Positions 55,871-64,000 of a DNA stretch of 64,000 nt are shown here, piece by piece. The notes under the pieces were generated by a model. It saw only the letters and a list, made by a program, of their open reading frames with translations. It was not told the DNA's origin and made no database searches. Position numbers and translations under genes: made by a program. This DNA is from Coptis chinensis. Taxonomy: Eukaryota > Streptophyta > Magnoliopsida > Ranunculales > Ranunculaceae. How positions within the stretch are numbered: the stretch's first letter is position 1; each line of letters begins with the position of its first letter. Where the stretch lies: assembly GCA_015680905.1 (NCBI GenBank), contig CM027378.1, positions 72,259,501 through 72,323,500 of the forward strand, read 5' to 3'.

Positions 55871-57520
55871 CCCCCCCCACAATAGAAAGAGAAAAGACGA
55901 AATTGCCCGTACGTGAAAAATCATGTTCATCAGACCCAAATTTTTCTAATATATCTAATATATATAGTAAGAAATACCCTTAATCAAATATTAAAACAAA
56001 TAACTCAACACCATTTAGAATGGACTATTTTGTCATTTTATACTTTATTACCATTAATAATGACTTTATTATTGCAGGCAAACCCATTATTTTCTCTTAT
56101 GCGCCATTCTCTCTCTCAAATCTCCTCTCACAATTAAAACATTCCTCAAAAAAATAAAATTAAAAGGCTTGGATAAGAAATCCATCATTCTCTTCTCTAA
56201 ATCATTCTATTGGTTTCAAATTTCAAATTTCTAAATCACTATCTTGATTGGCTTGATTGTTTCATCTTCTAACTCTCAATTTGTATCAGGTAATGAAGCT
56301 TTAATTTTTCCCCCTCTATCTATTTTTTCTTCTGTGACAATCGAGAATCATCTTTATTTTCTTTTTTTTCCAGTGACAAATGAATCAATCAATCGTTGTC
56401 TTTATTTTCTCTGCCTAACACACTCTATTATCATTTTGAATCATCATTTTAGAGACATTTAGTTGATTGTTACCTTTTTGTTATCATCTATCCAATAACT
56501 TATTTTTAGACTATCACTTGATTGACAAGGTTGTTTGTAAATTATTTAGTTTTGACTAAGGTCTTATGTATTAGGATTTGAATCTCAAGTATAAGGTAAC
56601 ACAGGATTGGAATGTGTCAAATTTGTGTTATTTTTCCCTTTTCTTCAAATGCATTCCCATTGTGCAAATAGACATTGTCTAATATACTGTCGATCTCAAT
56701 AAATTTACAAGGTAAATTAACCTGGTTTTAAAGTACCACTGTTGTTGACTCACTATCAGTTACCTCCAATAATTTGTTAAGCAACGTCTTCTCTGCAAAT
56801 AGTTGTTCTGTAATATTGAGTTATAAGTTTACACGATTCCAGTGTACTTTTGGAGACAATGGATTTGCAATTTTATATATAGGTACTCTTCTTTACGCTT
56901 TACTTTGTTTGTTTCTTTCAATGTATATCGTTTTATCCCACAATAATCTATGTCAGTTTATTGGAATATGACTTTATAAGCCCCAAGTATTTGCAATGCT
57001 TTGAAGGAATCTTTACTACGTTAGCAAATTAAGATTTCCTTCTACTGGCTGTGAATTTTTTACTTTTCTTATTCACTGAATTCTCTTTCTCCATAGCTAT
57101 TTAAACAATGGGCATCCTAGGATAATTGTTTGAAGAAGTACCTGAATGAGTTCATATTAGTATTTTACTGAAAATCAATAGATTAATTTCACTTACAGGT
57201 ACATCACCTTTTTTTTCCCATCCTGCCATTGTATACTTACAGAATTCTACTTCCTTTATCACAATCTTGGATGCTCAAGGTAAGACACAAGTTAATCTTA
57301 TTCAGCAAGCTAGCTAGATAATGCTACTTTCTTCTTTATATCCTTCTTTATTTGTGCATATTCTTATTACCACCTGTCGAGCTTGTGTTATACTAAACAA
57401 AGTGTCATCCATGGTTCTATTGTTAACATATCAAATAAAATGTTTATAAATTTAGGGGTAGGACTAATGGCAGCATAAGAAACATGAAGTTGTGCTATAG
57501 TTGGTGTGTGTACCCTACAT
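55871..57520. other. No supported feature
   Basis: AT-rich sequence with a C-rich run at 55859-55880. Several splice-like motifs are present but no recognisable coding exon. Confidence 0.4.
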
Positions 57521-57529
57521 CATATTTCC

Positions 57530-58110
57530 AGTCCAAAGTGTATTCAGACCATGGAACAAGTATGGGCCCAGCAGCGGACTAGCCTGGTAGATGTTAAAAA
57601 CATTGTGGATCATCCAGTTCTTTAATCCGTCAAAGTTTACAACAGGTCCAGAGCCCATCCGGACTGCCCAAGGTTATGGACCTGTCCAGGGCCCATCCGG
57701 ACTGCCCAAGTTCATGGACCCAATCTGTCTTGATCACTCGGATCCACGGAAGCAAGGGATCCTAGTGCAATCTGAGAAGATCTTGCACAGGGATAGCATG
57801 AAATCTTGGGGACTAATCCTATTTGAGAAGTAGGATCATACTAGGATTCATCGAGGAAGGCAATCTCTGAGAATCACTTTCTTGGCCGCCAAGGCAGGAG
57901 ATTGCTATATATACGAAGGCTTCTGCAGCCTCCAGAACTACATTTTAAAAGACTTGATCCCAGATTCTTCACTGGGTACGTAGGCAACCAGAACGTTGGT
58001 GCAGTCTCTCTCCTTCCAAAATACCTAATCCCACATCTTTCGAGCTTTCAGAAGCACCATTCCATCGGGAGTGTCGGGTTAACTTTTTGCCCCAATAGTT
58101 TGCATTCATT
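57530..58110 (+). repeat. LTR-like remnant with a 39-bp duplication
   Basis: The GC-richer block has a 39-bp unit repeated twice at 57643-57720 (GCCCATCCGGACTGCCCAAG in both), a TATA-like GCTATATATACGAAGG near 57904, and downstream sequence resembling the R-U5 part of plant gypsy LTRs. No matching second copy, PBS or coding domain is present. The open readings at 57591-58306 are probably spurious. Confidence 0.4.
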
Positions 58111-59763
58111 TTCCTTCAAGAGGGAAAAATTGGACAAATGGATATGGACTTCGCATGCCACGTATTGTGATTTTTCATATTTTTGTGTTGTTCTAGGCAC
58201 GCTATGTACATGTCTCTTTCTATGCTTGCTAGCAACCTTATCACCACCGGTACCAAATTTGTCCAGAGAAGTTGGAGGTCATATGATAGCAAAAGTAGAA
58301 AATTAATTTGATTTTTATAATTTGAGGTATTATGTTAACAAACTGGCTAACACAAGGTTCAGCAGTAATACATATGTAGTAAGTAGCAATTAGTAGTATA
58401 CAACATAGTTAAGATTAATTAAGCTTATGATTGATCTTTAAATAATATTTGTCAAAGGTTCATCACCTGCTTCATATGGTAGAACAAAACAATGTATCCA
58501 AGTGAACATATGGAACCTTTTTAGATACATTAGATATGATCTTCAACATTTTCATTACGGCTTTATTTTAAGCACAACACCTATCTGTCCCTTTACTAGC
58601 ATGCAAAAAATATGTCCCTTTCAAAGTAGTAAGACACAAAAAAGTTGTGTGGTGTCTAGGTTATTTTCTTAGCCTCTTAGGAAACGGTTTTGTGCTTAGA
58701 AGTTGTGTGGTATCTATTTGTCCCTTTCGAAAACACTAACGTTACTACAATAGCATTTAAGAATCCATTTTTTAATATAATCTTTTTCAAAAATACTATC
58801 TTTGACGTTCTCTTTTCATTTCCTTGTAGTCTACTACTTTTTATGGCTTTGACCATTTTTTATTTATTTTTCTAAGAATTTTTCCTGCTCATTGATATCT
58901 TTTGGTTGATTCTATTATATACAGATTTTCTTTCAGTTTTTCACTACTAATTGTTCATTAAATTTACAATTCCAAATCTTCAATATGGGTCCTTCAAAGG
59001 CTCAACTACCGTACGTGAATAACAAATAAAGAGGTTCGAGAGCAGACATCTTCATTTTGTAGAGGTACATCTATCTTCAATATTGGTGTGATATTTTCAT
59101 TAATTTTCTGTTCCCTTAGGGTTTATAGGTCAAACCAATATGTTTTTGTTTTTCTTTTCCAACTTTTTCTTCGTTTAGCAGATTTTCTTATTATTAGCAT
59201 CCTTTTAGATATTTTTGCTAATCGTACACCATAATTAATAGTTATGATATTAAGTGACACCATAACTATTGTACATAAATATAAGGTCATGTGAATTATT
59301 TTGTATCTTAAGAAAGTTTCATTATTTATGCGCATAACTCATGCTAATAGTAATCCGTATTAAACATTCATGATAATTGCATGACATTATGTATGTCATA
59401 CAACTTATGCATATGTTCTACTACTAATGTTAATCAATTTCTCTTACGAAAATGTGAATGAAATGTTTGAATACATGTAACTTCAATTTTTATTGGAGGA
59501 CTGAGTACTTAATGTAGTATTTAGCGTTGCTTGAGGAGTTATTAGGACCGGGAGGTACTATGAAAGTGGTGGAAGGTGTGAAGTAAGATGGTGAAGTTGT
59601 TGACTCATGTTGAGGAGTATCAATATGACCAGTTGATACAGCAATTGGGAATTCAAGTCCTGTTTCTAAAGGTGTAAGAGAAGTATGTGAGATTGGAGAC
59701 AGAAGTTGGATAGATAGTGGAACATTAATATGACTGGCCATTGAATGGTAACAGAAGTAGGAG
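58111..59763. other. No supported feature
   Basis: AT-rich sequence without a recognisable gene or repeat. Confidence 0.4.
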
Positions 59764-59965
59764 GTAAAGTGTTATTTCTTTGGTCCTTCCCACTTTACCA
59801 AACCCCAATAGTGCTCCTCATCATCTCCATAAGAGCCTATCCTGATTGGCAAGAGTATTTGTAAACCCCTTTTAAGGGTCTCCTAGCCTTCCAATGAAAT
59901 ATTAGTGCCTAGCTTGAGTGTTTTTTTATGGTGTTGGTGTTATTTGTTAATGTGCGCCATTGCTT
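59764..59965 (+). repeat. Dispersed repeat shared (inverted) with 40960-41171
   Basis: It matches the reverse complement of the segment upstream of the TM9-like exon. Similarity fades after about 59965, and no TM9-like exon follows here. Confidence 0.7.
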
Positions 59966-62800
59966 TCCGCCCAGTGAGATCCATTTCATCTTTGTATGTT
60001 ATTTCCCAATAACTAAATCCGTTCTTCTAATTTAAATGGGTCCAATAAACTTTATGCTTTACTGGAATGTCCTTTGAAGAACTCATTTTAAAATTTGTTT
60101 ACCTTGGGTGCTCGTTGTGGAATGGACTTCCATTTTGTAACTAGCATTATACTACTTGAGATGTGGCAGGAAGTTGGCTTTATAATTCTTATTAATCCTG
60201 GAGCAAAGGAGTTGACCTGTTATTGCAATTATGCTTGGCAACTAGCTGATTTTATACATTGAACTATACCAAGTTAGTGACAGCTACTGTGTTGTTAACC
60301 CGGGCACGAAAGCATCAATGAATCATTTTTTCCTAGTAATTGTAATAGGATGATCAAGAGCATAACTTTTGCAACATTGGAGTGCTGATAGGAGAAGTGT
60401 AGATATTTGCATTGTTTTGTTGCGAATTAGAGATTGAAATCAGGCTCAAGAAACCGGTGGGATGCTTTGGTTGTAGGAAAAGAGTTTCACTTTGAACTCT
60501 TTATTGACTGGAATGGAGCTTAGAAGTTCATACCTTAAGAAAGAAAGCAGTAGAGATAATGTCTTCGAGTTATCTTAGCAGTCACACATTCATAGAAAAT
60601 TTGAAATGATAACTAAGACAATTACGATCCTTTTTTATTGTGAGGTAGGAAGTTGAATCTCCGTTCTTCTTTTATGGTTAATAGCTAATATACGTATGAA
60701 TTTTATTAATAAGACTATTGGGGATAACCAAGGAACACTTTATTAGATTCTTTCTATAATTTATTTTTTTCACGATAGAGTGACAATGACAATATTTCTT
60801 TTCCCCAGTGAGCCACATTGCAATTGTGGACACGCTCCCTAATAACGTTAGTGTTACTGCTACATGGTTGTCAGAGATTGGTTCCTGCTACTACAGTTGA
60901 TAATGTAAAGAAATGTTTTCTCACTAAAGAGATGCATTAGTGGGATGAATTGATAATGTCTGGCAAGATTTCTTCTGTTCCACGCTAAATAAAGGACAAA
61001 TAATCATTGTTGTTCGGATTATTCTAGCCTCCTTACTGGTTTATGTTAATGTTTCATTTCTTCTGCAGCACTCAAATGGGTTGATATGCATATGATCTTG
61101 CAGACAACAATGACTATAAGCATTGCACTTCTGCAATTGCTAATGTGTGGCTTTGTTCACGGATATATGGCTGGTAAGGAGTTCAGGAGATGGTCGCTCC
61201 ATGTCCCTTAAACAGTATATATGTGTAGCTTTAATTATAGTGCACATAGAATCACTAGCGACTCTCTTTTTCTTTAATACATTATGTACAACTGTACAAG
61301 TGACTTTTTGATTTTTTTTGGGCAAAGTTGTAAGGATTTAAAGATTTAATGTCTTCTTTTTATGATCACATTGGCCAAATTAACTAACTTATCTGTGCTC
61401 ACTAATGTGCTATCATCTTTTAGAGCATAGTATCAAAAAATGACTGAAAAATAGACATATTAGTCCTGTACTTTTACACCTCCTATGCAACTGTAGCTTC
61501 TGACTTTTGATTAATCATTCAATCTTATTAGTGTCCTCAATTCACCTTATTTTGAACCCATATATCGATTGGTTCAATTCTTTTGTGCAGGACCAAAATA
61601 GGAGCCAACAGATGAGCGACAAGGCACTGGTAATATCAGGGTCTTTTCAACTAACTTCTTATGTTCCAATGTCTAAACCATTTTTTTTTTACATTCCAAT
61701 TTATATTAAATTTTGTGTCCAGGTGTGCCGCAAGTTTAGCATGACTAATTTCAGCACTGTAGATCGTATGAGAAAGCTAAAGGGTGACAAGTAAATTTTC
61801 TTTTCCTCTTTTGTTATATGATTTCTGTTATTAACATAGTTTACGTACTTGCAATGTCCTCTATAAGTTTAGCATACCTTTCAAATCCCAAATGCTAACA
61901 CTTACAAAAGACAGAGAACCACAAATTCCAGGCAGTCAAATAGGCAAAAGTTAAAATAAAAGAAAAATATATACCAACCAGATAAACGATATGATTCATT
62001 TAGTTATCTCCTTAAGGTGATTTATTTTGCAATTTGCTATGAGTTTAATAGGACTTTAGGAGATACCACAAATGATTTCTTTTGCAATTTGCTATCGACG
62101 GGTGAGATGATGTCCAATGCTCACTTTATTTAAGGTAGAGCACTAAATATAGCCTCTCTCTTTTTTGGATCTAGAACTGGTGTTTTGGTTATGTTGGTGA
62201 GTGAAGGGTAGTTCTTGAAAGTGGGATCCATGGATTATGAAGATTTCTTCCTGTCATCTGAAGTTGTTAAACTCCTCCTTAGTGCCATGTGGGGTTACCA
62301 TGTGCTGTGAGAAAGAGGGAAATAGGAGAGAAATGTGTCTCTGAAGGAGGGGACCTGTATGTTGAGGAGCAATGAAAGGGGGTGCCGGTGGGTTTGTTTG
62401 TTGGTTAGTCTTAATATGTATCCATTAAATACTTATTATGGTTTGGGTTTCTCAAAACGTTATGGGGATATACTCTTTAGGAGAATTGTTGTATAATCGT
62501 CTGTATTTAAATGAACACTGCCTATTGTCCATCTCTAGCTTGATCTATTTAGATTGTTACCTTTTCTACTAAGTATATAAAGTGTAGCATTCCAATGTTG
62601 AAAATCTTATTTTCAGGCAAACAACTCCAAGTATTACTAATCATCTAAGAACACTATCTTTATCTTGGACTTTTGTTACCATGTATTTTTACACTGATAT
62701 GATCTTTTCTTTTTTCATGATTCTTTTATAATTTGAGATTATTGGCAGAATATAAAATACTAGATGAGTAGTCGTTAGCCTATAACATGGAAGACATTTT
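59966..62800. other. Sparse region with weak exon candidates
   Basis: A plus-strand reading at 61720-61794 (VCRKFSMTNFSTVDRMRKLK) follows an acceptor-like TTTGTGTCCAG and looks exon-like, but I cannot place it in a family. Nothing else is supported. Confidence 0.3.
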
Positions 62801-62979
62801 AAAGGACTTCGTAGAGGGTTCAAGTCTCGCGGTGAGGATGTCTATGCTGGAGTTCCAAAGGTTCTTTTTCCCTGCCAGCTTTAACCTCTTCAAAGGGATT
62901 ACTCCAGTGTCTTATGTTGTTGGGTTTCTAATTAATTATAGGATCATACTTTAGAAGAAGTTACTGTTGCAAACTTTTA

Positions 62980-63440
62980 GGTGGTTCTTCGATCTAGAAA
63001 ATAAAATTGCATCTACTCGGGGTAGTGGAAGGTTATTGATAGTGACCCTAATGACCAAATCTTTGTGCACTACACTGACCAGGGTGGTCATGAAGAGCTT
63101 GGTTAGTATATAAAATAAACTTTTTGACAAAATTGGTGGGAGAGAACATGTCAATGGTTCGGACCACATAGATGGAATGGACTTGGATTCAGTTTTCCTA
63201 CTCCTTTTTAGTTGTAGATTTTAGATTCCCTATCTCAATTGCATTCTTTTTTATTTTTGTTCTCCCATTAGAACCTACTCGAATTGTTGATGTTAGATCG
63301 TTGACTCATTATAGTGAGCCTTACGATGGAAATACATGTTACTTCCATAGCACATTATTTACTATTGTTATGAGAGCCTTTTATGGGGAATCTTGCTTAA
63401 TGCATTGTGTGGAATGGATATCGCCTAAGGTTAGCAAAAG
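62980..63440 (+). pseudogene. Possible Agenet-like exons, decayed
   Basis: The plus strand near 63025-63110 reads WKVIDSDPNDQIFVHYTDQG then GHEEL. After an acceptor-like CCCATTAG, the reading from 63270 gives EPTRIVDVRSLTHYSEPYDG. The alternation (W..V......VHY.D....EL followed by ...VDVR.L) resembles Agenet/Tudor-like plant chromatin-reader modules. A stop precedes the first piece and the exon ends are uncertain. This is a weak resemblance only, and the gene could also be an intact one extending beyond the window. Confidence 0.25.
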
Positions 63441-64000
63441 CTGATGTACTTTTACTGTTTTATCATCTAGATTTTTCTCTTATTTCTTATGGCCACTGAT
63501 TTCATTACCGTAGGATCATTGATAGGTCCTACTTTTAAACTATGTCTACACTTCTAGATTGTGTTTTTTTTTTCAACTATATATAGTGGTAGCAATTCTA
63601 TTTCTTAAGTGTAACTAGAATGAATTTTATTTTGAAATGTTGGGCTGTCAAGGTTTTCAAAGAGGTATAATAGAAGAACACATGCTGGTGTATATAGGAG
63701 CAAGTACTCACGTATTGTTCCCCATTGCAAACAAAAGTCCTTGAGGTGCGCTTTTGGTTCTCATGTTTATGTGTTTCCTGCAAGTTTACTGCTTTATGAC
63801 TGATTCATGTGACTTCTAATTCAGGATGATGAGGTTGGTTTTGCGTATATAATCAGCATGAAGCATGTAAATCGCCGGATCAGCAACCTTTTTTTTCTTT
63901 TCTATTTTTCTACGTTTCTTTCATTTTGTTTCACACCTTGGTTTTGTGAAACTCATGATAAACTTTGGCTCTTTAACCAGTTGAGAGATTTTGTTAGATT
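63441..64000. other. No supported feature at the right edge
   Basis: AT-rich sequence. A short exon-like reading, DDEVGFAYIISMKH, at 63825-63866 follows CAG and may belong to the same gene as 62980-63440. Confidence 0.3.

Noticed and set aside
57902..58306. 134-residue plus-strand ORF after the LTR-like block
   Set aside because: No domain or splice context is seen. It starts inside the LTR-like sequence and is probably fortuitous.

Overview
The window is AT-rich plant nuclear DNA dominated by nested transposable elements. A plant origin is shown by a four-exon class III peroxidase gene, Athila-, Tat-, copia- and L1-type elements, a CACTA-like end and foldback MITEs. A eudicot is most likely, but the species cannot be named from sequence alone. 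The only gene that looks intact is the peroxidase at 37092-38590. No rRNA, tRNA, CRISPR array or bacterial feature was seen.

Layout. 1-3.7 kb (minus): two remnants of a retrotransposon accessory gene (called aORF here), split by a solo Athila-family LTR at 715-2198 (TSD CACGT). 3.7-8.2 kb: an LTR-like, gene-free stretch with an (AT)n microsatellite, a foldback MITE interrupted by a second solo LTR (5175-6556, TSD GTATC), a 77-bp tandem repeat and a 181-bp duplication. 8180-18195: a complete Athila-type element (TSD GGATG, nearly identical LTRs) with gag and protease but no polymerase. 18.2-20.3 kb: a CACTA-like end with palindromic subterminal repeats, holding a 5'-truncated L1 copy with a 10-bp TSD. 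20.3-23.6 kb: mostly unrecognised, with one exon of a GH47 alpha-mannosidase relic. 23.6-28.4 kb (minus): the 3' half of another Athila-like element. 28.4-30.2 kb (minus): a second aORF remnant. 30.3-32.9 kb: decayed copia integrase, RT and RNase H. 33-37 kb: intergenic DNA with a primer-binding-site-like motif, a duplication and a foldback element. 37.1-38.6 kb: peroxidase. 38.9-40.0 kb: two head-to-tail Helitron-like repeats. 40.8 kb: first exon of a TM9/EMP70 gene relic. 41927-54761: a Tat-type Ty3/gypsy element (TSD GTCAA) with two RNase H domains, a third aORF in antisense, and a 3.3-kb solo LTR nested in pol (TSD ACAGG). 54.8-64 kb: sparse DNA with an LTR-like remnant and a few weak exon candidates.

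The most striking signal is the antisense aORF. Three independent remnants, at 2.8-3.7, 28.4-29.4 and 51.6-53.9 kb, carry plausible GT-AG introns, and two intron positions appear to be shared between copies. In the one complete host element the gene runs opposite to gag-pol. There the introns are reversed in the genomic RNA, so they would survive retrotransposition. That suggests a genuine, separately transcribed passenger gene.
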